Positions 26,897-36,451 of a DNA stretch of 51,402 bases are shown piece by piece. Each line of letters begins with the position of its first letter. The stretch's first letter is position 1. The notes below the pieces were generated by a model. It made no database searches, was not told the origin of the DNA, and saw nothing but the letters and a program-made list of their open reading frames with translations. The DNA is from an uncultured Pseudomonadales bacterium (GTDB taxonomy: Bacteria; Pseudomonadota; Gammaproteobacteria; Pseudomonadales; Azotimanducaceae), in the NCBI GenBank assembly GCA_905182155.1, contig CAJJAX010000044.1:1-51402 (forward strand), in the 5' to 3' direction. Position numbers and translations under genes: made by a program.

Positions 26897-28000
26897 ATGA
26901 CAAGACTGATCACCTCAAGACTCACCCTAGGCCTACGATGGCTCGACTTTCGCGGTCTCGCACCGACCCAAAGCTTCGTCTTTTGCGCGGCGTGCCTACT
27001 TGCGCTACCCACGATTGTCAGCGCCGACGACGGACCCAACTTTGATCACTATGACCCCGATGTGGCGGCCCTTTTGGCAGAATATCATACTGGGTCCGAT
27101 GCAGCCGGCAGCATGCTGCCCTCGATTTTAGCCTACCAAGGCCAAAGCAATGCGGAAACCCTCATCGACTTTGAGCGCGGCCTCATCAGCATTACGGCTC
27201 CGGGACCGAGCGAGATCAAGCAAGCCGCGGTCGAGATATTGTTAACCCAAATCGATCCATCGATTATCGATGCCCGTACCGCCAGCGATTTGGGGTTAAT
27301 GAACGCAAAGACCCAAAAGCCGTTTCTTTTTGGACAAGTGGTTGATCAGGATGCCGCGCCCATTGCCTCGGCCTGGCGGGCTGGGCGGTACGTTGACCAC
27401 TTGTTGAGCCGAAAAAATAAGCCAAACACGACCCGCCTGGTCATCCCGATGATCGGGCAACACAAAGCCATTGCCGGCGGCAAATACGTCAACTTTGCGA
27501 AGGCAGCAGGCGCTAAACATATGATTCCTGCGGCTTTGATCATGGCCATTATCGAAACCGAAAGCGCATTCAACCCCTTGGCGCGTTCGCGCTCTAATGC
27601 GCTCGGGCTGATGCAAATCAAAGCCGATACGGCGGGCCGAGATTATTTTTCAATCATTAGTGGCTACCAGCACACGCCAAGCGCTTCGTATCTGTACAAC
27701 CCAGAAAATAATGTTGAAGTGGGCGCCGGTTACTTAAGCATTCTGGCAGATCGGTACCTGGCCGGCATTTACCATCCGCAAAAACTGGAGTACGCCATCA
27801 TCTCGAGTTACAACGGCGGCGCGGGCAATCTGTTCAAGAGCCTCGCGCCTTCCGGCGGTAAACGCGCCGCTATTGATCGGATCAATGCGATGACCGTCGA
27901 GGCGTTTTACTGGTTTCTCACTAATCGGCATATTCGTTTAGAATCAAGAAATTACGTGAAGAAAGTAACTTCTAGGATGAAAAAATACACAGGTATTTGA
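26897..28000 (+). CDS. MltC-like lytic murein transglycosylase
   Basis: A 367-residue exported protein. An N-terminal hydrophobic segment (about residues 24-43) ends in an Ala-x-x-Ser-Ala site typical of signal peptides; there is no clear lipobox. Residues about 50-175 match the MltC N-terminal domain in pattern. The C-terminal half is an SLT domain with the catalytic Glu in I-E-T-E-S-A-F-N-P, then A-L-G-L-M-Q-I, and S-S-Y-N-G-G-A-G-N near residue 300. It cleaves peptidoglycan glycan strands to 1,6-anhydro products. ATG 26897 is preferred over GTG 26891. E. coli MltC is a lipoprotein, so the missing lipobox is a difference. Confidence 0.88.
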   Translation: MTRLITSRLTLGLRWLDFRGLAPTQSFVFCAACLLALPTIVSADDGPNFDHYDPDVAALLAEYHTGSDAAGSMLPSILAYQGQSNAETLIDFERGLISITAPGPSEIKQAAVEILLTQIDPSIIDARTASDLGLMNAKTQKPFLFGQVVDQDAAPIASAWRAGRYVDHLLSRKNKPNTTRLVIPMIGQHKAIAGGKYVNFAKAAGAKHMIPAALIMAIIETESAFNPLARSRSNALGLMQIKADTAGRDYFSIISGYQHTPSASYLYNPENNVEVGAGYLSILADRYLAGIYHPQKLEYAIISSYNGGAGNLFKSLAPSGGKRAAIDRINAMTVEAFYWFLTNRHIRLESRNYVKKVTSRMKKYTGI

Positions 28001-28081
28001 GCGCGACTTAAACGCAACAAGATCAATCGGATCAACGCGCTTATCGACAACGACAAGCGCCAGCAAAGGGCCGTTTAATCC

Positions 28082-28730
28082 TCACAAGCTCAAGGATTTT
28101 GCGAGCGCTAACACGTCCGCTGCAGCCACTCTCTGCTGATAAGCTTCCAAAAACAACTTCCCTTGAATGGTCATCGATCGATCCAGAATGAAGATCCCTG
28201 GATAAGGAATCCCGTAATGGTCGTCCCCCGGTTGATAGGCAACATTTAAAATTCCCAGCGCTTGAACACTTTGCGCAAACGAGTCTGACAACATCGGGAA
28301 CTCGATCCCGTGGGCGTCGATGAAGCTCGCTTGCAGCGCCGGCGAATCATAGGTCAGCGCCACCAGAGAAAACCCTGCGCGTTCAAAATCAGTACGGATC
28401 CGTTGCAGCTGCACGAGCTGCTTCTGGCAATAGGGTCACCAATCTACCGACCGAACGGCAATAAAAATCATTCCTTTATTAAATTTAATAATGCAAATTC
28501 TTGACCGGCATCTCGTTCAATCGAGCCGACAGCATCGGAAAGCGGGCGCCAACGGAGAGCCCTGGATCAAAGCGATCGCGATCGCTTGCAACAAACATAT
28601 CGGTGGTCAATTGTTGCATCACAGCCCGCTTGAGCTGATCCCCTGCAACCAAAACCAACCCACCAACAACCGCGAGCAAGCCCAAGCCAATAAGGGCGAC
28701 GGTTTTAAACTGGTTTCCTCGGGTCGTCAT
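28082..28730 (-). CDS. Peroxiredoxin-like selenoprotein candidate (in-frame UGA, one frameshift)
   Basis: A membrane-anchored thioredoxin-fold, AhpC/TSA-type protein of about 215 residues if two interruptions are bridged. It starts at ATG 28730 with a transmembrane helix (about residues 10-30), then D-P-G-L-S-V-G-A-R-F-P. An extra base near 28485 (T-rich run) shifts the frame, after which K-F-N-K-G-M-I-F-I-A-V-R-S-V-D-W leads to a TGA (28436-28438) and P-Y-C-Q-K-Q-L. Relatives have D-W-C-P-x-C here, so UGA replaces the first redox Cys, giving U-P-Y-C. A hairpin suited to bacterial SECIS begins 14 bases later. The rest (to 28082) is an uninterrupted redoxin domain. The ATG overlaps the VOC gene stop (ATGA). 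Automatic callers would give two fragments or a truncated gene. Confidence 0.75.
28405..28421 (-). promoter_or_regulatory. SECIS-like hairpin after in-frame UGA
   Basis: On the minus strand GCAGCT, loop CGTGC, AGCTGC form a perfect 6-bp stem with a 5-base loop, 14 bases after the TGA codon at 28436-28438. Bacterial SECIS elements lie just 3' of the UGA, with an apical loop roughly 16-37 bases away and a G within the first two loop positions. Here the loop starts about 20 bases away and its second base is G, as in E. coli fdhF where the loop is GGTCT. The stem also encodes the conserved Q-L-V-Q-L-Q helix. Confidence 0.65.
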
Positions 28731-29107
28731 GTGCTAACCCGCCCGGCTTGAGGATCCATCGGCTGGTTCAGCTCCAGCAAGTTACCGGACGGATCTTTAA
28801 AGAAACACTGCCAACAAACTGCTGCCAGGGTTGAAGGCTCCGAGACCTCGACCCCAAGTTTCATGAGCTCTGCTCGCGCGGCCTGAATATCGGGCACGCC
28901 GAAGGCAAAGTGCTGCCCCCTTGGGGCCTCAAACCCAGGCACCTCAAGCAGATGAAGCTGTTGATCGCCCATCGTGAGCCAGGCGCCCTTAAAACCCAGA
29001 TCTGGGCGGGGAATGGCTTTAAAGCCCAGAACCTCTGTATAAAAGGTTGTGTCGCGTACAGCATCGGTCACATTGAGCGAGATATGATGAACCTTTGTAA
29101 GCGCCAT
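28727..29107 (-). CDS. VOC superfamily (glyoxalase/bleomycin-resistance fold) protein
   Basis: A 126-residue vicinal-oxygen-chelate protein with two beta-alpha-beta-beta-beta modules. V-H-H-I-S-L-N-V near residue 5 supplies a first metal-ligand His, Q-L-H-L-L-E near 51 a second ligand, H-F-A-F-G-V near 66 a third, and D-P-S-G-N-L-L-E-L near 109 ends the domain with a Glu ligand. Substrate unknown; family members include glyoxalase I, dioxygenases and antibiotic-binding proteins. A strong AAGGAGG site precedes the ATG. Its stop overlaps the start of the peroxiredoxin-like gene (ATGA), so the two are translationally coupled, suggesting a shared oxidative or aldehyde stress role. Confidence 0.88.
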   Translation of the reverse strand: MALTKVHHISLNVTDAVRDTTFYTEVLGFKAIPRPDLGFKGAWLTMGDQQLHLLEVPGFEAPRGQHFAFGVPDIQAARAELMKLGVEVSEPSTLAAVCWQCFFKDPSGNLLELNQPMDPQAGRVST

Positions 29108-29129
29108 GGTGACCCCTCCTTTTTTGGTG

Positions 29130-29171
29130 GATTTACCGAGCTGGATTTACCGAGCTAGATTTACCGAGCTA
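29130..29171. repeat. Three tandem 14-bp units GATTTACCGAGCTG
   Basis: Three uninterrupted copies of GATTTACCGAGCT followed by G, A and A. They lie about 23 bases upstream of the VOC gene start, just beyond its ribosome binding site, so they fall in the leader or promoter of the VOC/peroxiredoxin unit. Copy-number change would alter promoter or leader spacing by 14 bases. Confidence 0.95.
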
Positions 29172-29219
29172 AGTGACCCGGCTCTGCGTGGATCGCCGGC
29201 ACAAAAGCCTTGGAACCCC

Positions 29220-29651
29220 TCAGGGCCCGGCGCGCTCAAATGGTTGCAGCCGAACGACGACGCCTTCACAGACATCAACTGAGCTGAACGTGAGTTGCTC
29301 AATCATCTGATCGGCAATGCCGTACTTCGCACGCCTCAATGCGTGGTAGTGGGCGTGCATTTCTGGCGCCCTGCTTGCTTGGTAGTCCACTTTCAGTCCC
29401 GCTCGCAGCAAGGACAAGGGTTCTCCCGCCTTAAGACCCTCGAGCCACCAATCACCGTCGCCGCCATGCTCAATAAAGGCATCATTGTCATCGCCTGTGA
29501 ACCATATTCGGACCTCATCGACGTTGCCTTCAGCGTTTGGACGCAACAGCGTAACCACTTCGCCCCCCAATTCTGAAGCGGCATAAATCAACCCAAAATA
29601 AATCAGAACAGCACTGACCAAACCAACCAAACCAACCAACAAGTGTTTCAT
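29220..29651 (-). CDS. Membrane-anchored split-barrel (PNPOx-like) protein
   Basis: A 143-residue protein with one N-terminal transmembrane helix (about residues 3-25). The remainder reads like a flavin-binding split barrel of the deazaflavin nitroreductase/PNPOx type: E-V-R-I-W-F-T-G-D-D near residue 46, W-W-L-E-G-L-K-A-G near 68, and the usual A-L-R-R-A-K-Y-G near 104. Such domains bind flavin or F420, but the resemblance is weak and activity is unproven. ATG 29651 is chosen for its AGGAAG site; an upstream TTG would add eight residues. It is on the same strand as the VOC gene, with the 14-bp repeat between them. Confidence 0.6.
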   Translation of the reverse strand: MKHLLVGLVGLVSAVLIYFGLIYAASELGGEVVTLLRPNAEGNVDEVRIWFTGDDNDAFIEHGGDGDWWLEGLKAGEPLSLLRAGLKVDYQASRAPEMHAHYHALRRAKYGIADQMIEQLTFSSVDVCEGVVVRLQPFERAGP

Positions 29652-29759
29652 TTTTCTTCCTAAGCGCTCGTTCAAGGTTGCGATGGGGAGTCTACTTCAA
29701 TCCAATCGAGTTAAGGTCAAACAACCCTAAACCAGCAGAACCTGCACAGCCTGTGCCGC

Positions 29760-30128
29760 TCAAGCAGGCAGCAACGCTTCCATCTTTTCAAGTAAACCCG
29801 CTAAATTCACAGGTTTGGTGTCAAAATCATCAGCACCTGCTTCAAGGGCTCGCAGTCGATCGGCCTCAAGCGCATGTGCGGTCAGCGCAATGATTGGGAT
29901 ATCTTTCAATTCCGCATCCGCCTTAGCGTTCGCGGTTGCCGTCCAGCCATCCATAACCGGCAGCCCCATGTCCATCAATACCAGATCAGGCCGCTCTGAT
30001 TTCATCATTTCAAGCCCGATGGCCCCATCCACGGCAATAACGATCTCATAACCCTTACGCATCAGACGACGCGACAACATGTCTCGATTCATTTCATTGT
30101 CTTCTACAATGAGTATCTTTTTCGTCAT
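29760..30128 (-). CDS. Single-domain response regulator (CheY/DivK-like)
   Basis: A 122-residue stand-alone receiver. All phosphorylation residues are visible: E-D-N at 9-11, the phosphoacceptor Asp in L-V-L-M-D-M-G-L-P near 53, Thr in A-L-T-A-H near 83 and Lys in D-T-K-P-V near 105. With no output domain it probably acts by phosphotransfer or protein contact. An AGGAGT site precedes the ATG. It lies 21 bases after the CASTOR-like channel gene and follows a hybrid kinase, so it is the likely end of a phosphorelay encoded by this operon. Confidence 0.9.
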   Translation of the reverse strand: MTKKILIVEDNEMNRDMLSRRLMRKGYEIVIAVDGAIGLEMMKSERPDLVLMDMGLPVMDGWTATANAKADAELKDIPIIALTAHALEADRLRALEAGADDFDTKPVNLAGLLEKMEALLPA

Positions 30129-30149
30129 GGAATACTCCTGCCTCGTAAA

Positions 30150-32084
30150 TTAAGCGTATATCTGCTGCGCCAGCACGATCAACCGATCGTTTTCATTAAA
30201 AACCAGTACGTCATCTTTATTTGGGTTAATCACAACGCCCGCATCGGTTGCTCGATAACCAAGCGTCACTTCATTAAATCGTAACGCGGAGCGCGCAATG
30301 TCCGCCATACTCACCGGCTCGCCTAGTTTCGCATAATGATCGATTCTTCGTAAGCCGATTTCAATGCCGCCAGCATTCAAGAGCTCTTTGTATAGGGTTT
30401 CAAGAAACGGGTCTCGGACCAGTTGTGCCAATTGAATGCTCAAAATTTCGGTGCTGACGATCGCATCGGTTAAAGGCGTGCCAACACAGAGCTGCCTAGA
30501 TTCAGAATTCAGTAATTCTGCAACGACGGGCGGAAACTCAGCGATTTTTCTCTTGGATTTAATTTCGCTCAGCAGTAACAACAACATAATGGTCTTACTG
30601 TCAGCGTCGATGGTCTTATCCGCTTCGTCCGCGATAATGAAAATAACATCAAATTCCCAGGGTTGTATCGCCTCAAGGCGCCAGGTTTCTGCCAGATCAA
30701 ACTCCGTAAAGCTTAGCGTCAGCTTATCGGTAAAAAGCTCGGCATAGCGGGACCGAACCTGCGCCTCAGCCGCCATTGCGTCAGCACAGGCAACCACCAC
30801 GCTGATATCAGAGGTTGCGTGTTTCGCAAGCTCCGTCACAATGAGTCCAAGGTTTGCGTTGTAGGCGAGGATCAGGACTTTTTTAACGTTGGGCCGAAGA
30901 ATTTCTCGCTCAGGCGGCTCGTCCCAGGAAGAAAAACTATCGAGGCTGACTTTCACGAGTGGCTCGTCAACCCGTCTTAAAACAATCACCTGATCATCGT
31001 CCGTTAAATCATAATCGGGCTCGGGATTTAAAACAGACACCCGTCGAGCCAACTGATCAGGCTTTTGATCCAACCAGCTCACACCCAAAACGACCCCGTT
31101 ATTCACTAAAATCGCAAGGTTTCCGAATAGCACGCCGTCTAAATCAGGAATATTGCTGGTCTCAATTTGAAACAGGCCTGACGCGAACAATTCACGATAA
31201 ATTTCAGCGTAACCCGGGTACCGCGCGCACTGCACCATGGTTTTACTAATAAAATCGCTACTGGAAACAATCGGATGCTGATGTTTTGACGCAATACCCG
31301 CAATAACCGCATTTTCTTTATTAACAATTTCCGCAACAATATTAGGTCGCTTATCGTGATTTTCTTGAAACAAATTGCTGTTTAGGAGCGTCAAGGTCTT
31401 GATGGTCGTCAGGTCTCCGGAGGCACCTGACTTGAGCTCAGACAATAATATAATGTGCGACGATTTATGCGCTGCCACCCGCCTCAACTCGCTATTAACC
31501 GAAATCGATCCTTGCATCGGGAGTATCTTTAATTGCTTCAGCAAACGAGGCCCTTGTCGAATGTCCGTGCGTACTTGCTCGATATCGGTGTCGGTCAATA
31601 TCACCACTCTGTTCGACGCGCCCAACTTCGCTAACAATTCTAGGATCACAATACCTTTACGATTCCAGCCTAGTACGAGGTAATGCCCTGATTCTCGGAT
31701 CGTTGCGGATCCTCGACGCGCATCTTCCATTGCGGATTGTATTGCACTCACAATAAACCCAATCAAAGCGCCCGTAATAATCAGTCCCATAATGGAATTA
31801 AACAAGGCAAACACAATCACACCGACTGGCGCGCCATAATTCTCGGACAGCGCCCCGGGGTCCAAAATGTGTTTCATCGACCACCAGAGGGTATCTAAAA
31901 TACCCCCACCCAAGGCATCGTCAATGCCTTCAGCGAGCAAAGCATCTGCTGAAAATAAACCAAAAAAGTAAGCCGCCATGCCGACCAAAATAACGCTCGA
32001 GGCCAATCCTAGTATCAGCAAGTAGGGGAAAACCCGACTCGTCGTCGAAAACAGAAACAGGTAATAATTAAGTCGCTTAAACAT
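30150..32084 (-). CDS. CASTOR/POLLUX-like ion channel with RCK-type domains
   Basis: A 644-residue protein. Residues about 21-43 and 88-117 are transmembrane, with a re-entrant pore-like loop W-W-S-M-K-H-I-L-D-P-G between them. The first cytosolic Rossmann domain starts at G-H-Y-L-V-L-G-W-N near residue 133, as in CASTOR/POLLUX-type channels. A second starts near V-K-K-V-L-I-L-A-Y-N-A-N-L-G at about 407, and a TrkA-C-like end follows. Plant CASTOR and POLLUX are nuclear cation channels; bacterial relatives are mostly uncharacterised. There is a single base between the kinase stop and this ATG, implying translational coupling. I infer that channel activity and phosphorelay are functionally linked. 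Confidence 0.85.
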   Translation of the reverse strand: MFKRLNYYLFLFSTTSRVFPYLLILGLASSVILVGMAAYFFGLFSADALLAEGIDDALGGGILDTLWWSMKHILDPGALSENYGAPVGVIVFALFNSIMGLIITGALIGFIVSAIQSAMEDARRGSATIRESGHYLVLGWNRKGIVILELLAKLGASNRVVILTDTDIEQVRTDIRQGPRLLKQLKILPMQGSISVNSELRRVAAHKSSHIILLSELKSGASGDLTTIKTLTLLNSNLFQENHDKRPNIVAEIVNKENAVIAGIASKHQHPIVSSSDFISKTMVQCARYPGYAEIYRELFASGLFQIETSNIPDLDGVLFGNLAILVNNGVVLGVSWLDQKPDQLARRVSVLNPEPDYDLTDDDQVIVLRRVDEPLVKVSLDSFSSWDEPPEREILRPNVKKVLILAYNANLGLIVTELAKHATSDISVVVACADAMAAEAQVRSRYAELFTDKLTLSFTEFDLAETWRLEAIQPWEFDVIFIIADEADKTIDADSKTIMLLLLLSEIKSKRKIAEFPPVVAELLNSESRQLCVGTPLTDAIVSTEILSIQLAQLVRDPFLETLYKELLNAGGIEIGLRRIDHYAKLGEPVSMADIARSALRFNEVTLGYRATDAGVVINPNKDDVLVFNENDRLIVLAQQIYA

Positions 32085-32085
32085 G

Positions 32086-35000
32086 CTAAGTGAGCTTCTT
32101 AATCAGCGCTGATTTCACGGTATTGGCTAAGGCGAATTCAGAAGAGATATCGTTCTTATCAATCACCTGAAAACATGCGCCTGATAACCTTGCGCGCATG
32201 GTTTCATCCAAATGCATCGCGGAATACACAATCACTCTTGGCACGGCCTCCAGCGCAAGATCATCAAGCCGGGACAAAAATTCGAACCCATCCATAACGG
32301 GCATCGACAAATCAAGCACCACCAAATCGAAGCCGTCGCTCACCAACGAAAAAGCAACGGCCCCATTTTCAGCGGTTTCAACCTCAAATCCTTGGGCTGA
32401 TAGCATTCTTGTGGTGATGTCTCTGGCTTCTGCGTCATCATCCACCACTAACGCGCGCTTGCCCTCTGTGGCATCGCCAAAAATCGCTTGGATATTCCCG
32501 ACCAACCGATCTTTATCGACGGGCTTGGTCATATAGGCGGCTGCGCCGAGAGATTGAGCGGATTGATCATCATCCAACATACTAATGATAATAATCGGTA
32601 TTTCATTCAACGCTTGATCCGCTTTCAACTCAGCCAGAACGGTCCAACCGTCTTTTCCCGGCATTAGGATATCGAGCAAAATCAGGTCGGGGTTGGCCGA
32701 GCGCGCTTTGCTCAAACCATCGGCGCCGTCGAGAGCCGAAACAATATTAAACGACTCACTGGCAAGCTTGCGCTTTACCAGATCATGAGCAGTCGGGTCA
32801 TCATCAATCACCAATAGGGTTAAATTCGCCGTATCGAACGCGACAACCTCGTCGCTTATTTCAGGCTGATCGACAGGCGCTTCCTCGGTAACCACCTGTC
32901 TTGGCACTTGGATGGTAAACGTGGACCCTGATCCAATTTCACTCGCAACCGATAGCCTTCCGCCCATCATTTCAATGAGTTGCTTCGTAATGGACAACCC
33001 GAGCCCCGTGCCGCCGAACTTTGCCGTTGTTTCTGCCTCTGCCTGCGTAAAATCATCGAAGATTTTAGCCATCTGCCCTTCCGTCATACCAATGCCGCTG
33101 TCTCGAACGGCGTATTGTAACCAGGACACGCCGAGCGCCTCATAGGCCTCAGCCTTTAACGTCACACTGCCGTCTTCAGTAAATTTACAGGCATTACTGA
33201 TGAGGTTAAGCAAACTCTGCCGCAATCGGGTTTCATCAGAGCGCATGTTGCCGATATCCTCAGGCACCTCGAACACAACCTGATTACGGTTCTTATCGCC
33301 CAATGGCTTGGCAACGCTTTGCAAAACATCCATCACCGTGCTCACTGAAAATTCAGAAATATAGAGCTCTAGTCTACCGGCCTCAATTTTTGACAAATCG
33401 AGGATGTCGTTGATGAGGTTCAGCAAGTGAGCACCGGAATCGGTAATTCGCCTCAAGTCTTGTGACATAGACTCCATGCCATCATCTTCTGCTTCTTCTA
33501 GCAGCAATTCGCTATAACCGATAATCGCGTTGAGCGGTGTCCGGAGTTCATGGCTCATATTCGCTAAGAATTTACTTTTCGCTTGGTTGGCTTCTCTTGC
33601 TTCGTCTCGAGCGCCCTCCATTTCCGACGTTCGAGCCTCAATCAGTGCGGTTACCTGGTCCGACATCCGCTCAAACGCTACCGCGATCAGCTGATTGGAT
33701 TCTTCTTCTGCTTGTCGACGCTGCGCCAAATCACCTTGTGCGACGCTTCGCTCTATCGCGACACCCATCTCTTCCATACGGGCGATATCACCCAGGAGCA
33801 ATTCTTTAGCCTCACCCTCCAGCTGGGCCGACAGAGCGCGCATTTTCGAGATAATTAACCGGTCTCTATCGATTCTATTTTGCCGTTGCTGTCCTCTCAA
33901 CGAACTCAATTCATCAAGCTTTTCCTTGTATTGGCCAAGCGCCGAGATCAATTGCCCTACTTCATCCTTCGCACTGGTCAGTATTCCCCGTGGTCGCTTA
34001 ATCGCCTCGAGATGTTCACCTGCCGTTAATTGCTGTAACACTTGAATGGCGTAGCTCAAACCTGAAAAGACAGACCTCTGAACGCCCAAAAGCACCAGTA
34101 CAATAATTAAGACCGCTGCAACAATTGAATAGATCATAAACCGATTGAACTGCTTTTCTGTGGCGAGCAATTCAGTAACATCCCGCTGCAACACAACGGC
34201 CATCTGATGGGTCAATGATGCCTCGTCCCCCAGGGGCAAGGCGATTAAGGAAAGCCCTTCCTCCGGCAACAGAACTTCTTTCATGGTTTTGAGACCAACA
34301 AGATTCATCGCTTCAGCTTGTAACGGAAGATTCTCGGTGTCGCGAGGCTTGTCAGCAAGATTCGCAATCTTGGCTTCAATGCTCATCTCTTGCTGGAACT
34401 CTTCGACGATACGATCAAGCGATTTTCCGAGCAAGACGATTAACCGGGATTCTTGATTAACTGTGACGGGAAAGGCTGTCACCAGGTTGGTGTGTTCTTC
34501 CTCGGGCGTATAGTGAACCATATAACCTGACCACGGTTGGTTCGCTGAGGCCATCGTCTCATAGAGCTCAAACCGAGATCCTTTATCAAGATAGGTCGTG
34601 TCGTAAATTGACGAACACGGATTGTAGCGCCTTGAAAAAATCGATTTTCGGCAGGCGACTTGTTCAAGTGTCTCTGCATCAATAATTGCGTAAAAGAGCA
34701 GGTTTTGGCGCTGCAGAGCCGGCCCAAAAAAACTTCTCAGATATCGATCAGCCTCTTTTTGTTCGTTTGAACTGAGCAGCGCCGACAACATTGGATTCAT
34801 CACGTCGCCCTGAGCGATGTTACTGAAATCGGTAAAATAATTACTTCGATTCATACCCGCTTTAAAATTCAAGGGATCCGTATTTTCCTGAAGCCAGAAA
34901 CCTCTTCGGTCACCTTCTGTGGTGTAGCCGGCAAAATTGTTTTTTTCTTCTGAAACGATTCGATTCCACGCATCTCGATAGATGTTCAGTCGTAGATCCA

Positions 35001-35112
35001 CCTCGGCCTCTTTTTGGGCCTGCTCTTTTAAGGAACTCACATACCAAACCGATAACGCGCTACCAACCGCACCGGCAATCGAGAGCACCAATAAAATTGT
35101 TCGAATTTGCAT
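32086..35112 (-). CDS. Hybrid sensor histidine kinase with two receivers
   Basis: A 1008-residue inner-membrane kinase. TM1 spans about residues 5-25 and TM2 about 325-347, enclosing a 300-residue periplasmic sensor that could be a double Cache fold. It has Cys154 and Cys166, which may form a disulfide. A HAMP-like and long coiled region follows to about 510. HisKA carries His521 in M-S-H-E-L-R-T-P-L; the ATPase domain has the N-box near 640, D-S-G-I-G near 671 and G-G-T-G-L-G-L near 700. Receiver 1 has D814, receiver 2 has D934. No Hpt domain is visible. Operon position: 31 bases after a secreted serine hydrolase gene and one base before the channel gene. Confidence 0.93.
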   Translation of the reverse strand: MQIRTILLVLSIAGAVGSALSVWYVSSLKEQAQKEAEVDLRLNIYRDAWNRIVSEEKNNFAGYTTEGDRRGFWLQENTDPLNFKAGMNRSNYFTDFSNIAQGDVMNPMLSALLSSNEQKEADRYLRSFFGPALQRQNLLFYAIIDAETLEQVACRKSIFSRRYNPCSSIYDTTYLDKGSRFELYETMASANQPWSGYMVHYTPEEEHTNLVTAFPVTVNQESRLIVLLGKSLDRIVEEFQQEMSIEAKIANLADKPRDTENLPLQAEAMNLVGLKTMKEVLLPEEGLSLIALPLGDEASLTHQMAVVLQRDVTELLATEKQFNRFMIYSIVAAVLIIVLVLLGVQRSVFSGLSYAIQVLQQLTAGEHLEAIKRPRGILTSAKDEVGQLISALGQYKEKLDELSSLRGQQRQNRIDRDRLIISKMRALSAQLEGEAKELLLGDIARMEEMGVAIERSVAQGDLAQRRQAEEESNQLIAVAFERMSDQVTALIEARTSEMEGARDEAREANQAKSKFLANMSHELRTPLNAIIGYSELLLEEAEDDGMESMSQDLRRITDSGAHLLNLINDILDLSKIEAGRLELYISEFSVSTVMDVLQSVAKPLGDKNRNQVVFEVPEDIGNMRSDETRLRQSLLNLISNACKFTEDGSVTLKAEAYEALGVSWLQYAVRDSGIGMTEGQMAKIFDDFTQAEAETTAKFGGTGLGLSITKQLIEMMGGRLSVASEIGSGSTFTIQVPRQVVTEEAPVDQPEISDEVVAFDTANLTLLVIDDDPTAHDLVKRKLASESFNIVSALDGADGLSKARSANPDLILLDILMPGKDGWTVLAELKADQALNEIPIIIISMLDDDQSAQSLGAAAYMTKPVDKDRLVGNIQAIFGDATEGKRALVVDDDAEARDITTRMLSAQGFEVETAENGAVAFSLVSDGFDLVVLDLSMPVMDGFEFLSRLDDLALEAVPRVIVYSAMHLDETMRARLSGACFQVIDKNDISSEFALANTVKSALIKKLT

Positions 35113-35143
35113 TCTTAGCCTTCTTTATATAATCACCTGAAAC

Positions 35144-36451
35144 TCAACGGGCGATCTCTACCATTTCAGCTGTTCGATCGTACTGCGTCGGTAGATGTTG
35201 TGTCATAAAAATACCGTAGACATCATTTTTCAAATCAATCCAGAAACCGGTGTTCGCCGCACCAGCCCAAAAATAATAGTCATGCTCATCGGAACGATTT
35301 AAATCACCCCCTGCGAGCAATCGAATACCCAGACCATAGCTAAACCCTGTGCTGCTGGCCGAGGGCCCAAAGTTATAGACCAACCCTTTACCTTGTAGCG
35401 CTGCCGGCAGCTGATTTTGAAACAATTTATTGCCGATCTGAGCGGAAATAAATTGTTGCTGTCCCACCCGAAAGCCATTTGACATAACGGCCAATAGCTT
35501 AGCGTAATCTCGCGCCGTACTGACCAACCCCGCGCCACCACTCAAATAACCAGAATCACTCAGACCAAAGTTTGGCTGCCCCTTCGGCAAATTTTGGTAA
35601 GGCTGATAACGCCGGTAAACCCCTGGAATCGGATAGGTCGCAACCCGTGGTGAGTACATCGCGGCAAGCCGGGTCCGCTTTGCTTCTGGCACTTTAAAAT
35701 GCGTGTCGGTCATATCGAGCGGCGCTAGTACCAGCTCATTAACGACAACATCCAACGGCTTGCCCGTAACGATCTCAAGGACTCTCCCAACCACATCGAT
35801 ACCAACTGAGTAGACAAAAACTTCCCCCGGCTGAAAAACCAAAGGTAATTGCACGAGCTGCTCTATATGATCCGCCAGCGAGCCTAACTTGCTTTCTGCG
35901 AGACCATCGATTGAAAAAATCCCGAGATCCGCATAAACCTTGGCAATCTCTTCGCGGCCGGTAATATCTTGACTATAAGTCAACCCTGACGTGTGCGTCA
36001 GTAGGTCATGGATTGTGACATCCCGAAGAAGTTCCTCTGATGAGTTATCCAGATCGCCATCTGGGACGACCAGCAGATTGGAAAATTCAGGAATGAATTT
36101 CTTGACCGGGTCCGCCAGATTCAGTCGCCCCTGCTCAACCAATTTCAGGGTCGCCAAACTAACGATGGGTTTGGTCATTGACGCGATGAAGTATAAAACA
36201 TCCTGGCTGGGCAGGAGACTCGCTTCCTCGTCAGCAAAGCCGCGAGCCAAGTCAACGACTTGCTGCCCATTCTTGTACACCGCCAGGTAGTACCCTGGGA
36301 TGAGTTGCTCATCAATCATCGGGTCTAACAACTGAGCGTAAGCTTGCGTCATTGGGCTGACGACCGGCGCGTCTTCTGCCGTTGCTACCTGAACGTGGAC
36401 TAACAGCAAAAGCGCAAAAACTGACCCCAATAACGAATATCGATTACTCAT
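35144..36451 (-). CDS. Secreted serine beta-lactamase/esterase family protein (second copy)
   Basis: A 435-residue class C beta-lactamase-fold hydrolase (Beta-lactamase/EstB family). Residues about 1-25 are a signal peptide. The nucleophile motif is S-M-T-K (Ser91 to Lys94), and Y-S-V-G-I-D near 215 probably holds the catalytic Tyr. H-T-S-G-L-T-Y near 152 and the C-terminal W-A-G-A-A-N-T-G-F are also family-like. Members include esterases, D-aminopeptidases and penicillin-binding relatives; true beta-lactamase activity cannot be inferred. Its ATG overlaps the stop of the paralogue upstream by four bases (ATGA). The hybrid kinase follows 31 bases later. Confidence 0.88.
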   Translation of the reverse strand: MSNRYSLLGSVFALLLLVHVQVATAEDAPVVSPMTQAYAQLLDPMIDEQLIPGYYLAVYKNGQQVVDLARGFADEEASLLPSQDVLYFIASMTKPIVSLATLKLVEQGRLNLADPVKKFIPEFSNLLVVPDGDLDNSSEELLRDVTIHDLLTHTSGLTYSQDITGREEIAKVYADLGIFSIDGLAESKLGSLADHIEQLVQLPLVFQPGEVFVYSVGIDVVGRVLEIVTGKPLDVVVNELVLAPLDMTDTHFKVPEAKRTRLAAMYSPRVATYPIPGVYRRYQPYQNLPKGQPNFGLSDSGYLSGGAGLVSTARDYAKLLAVMSNGFRVGQQQFISAQIGNKLFQNQLPAALQGKGLVYNFGPSASSTGFSYGLGIRLLAGGDLNRSDEHDYYFWAGAANTGFWIDLKNDVYGIFMTQHLPTQYDRTAEMVEIAR

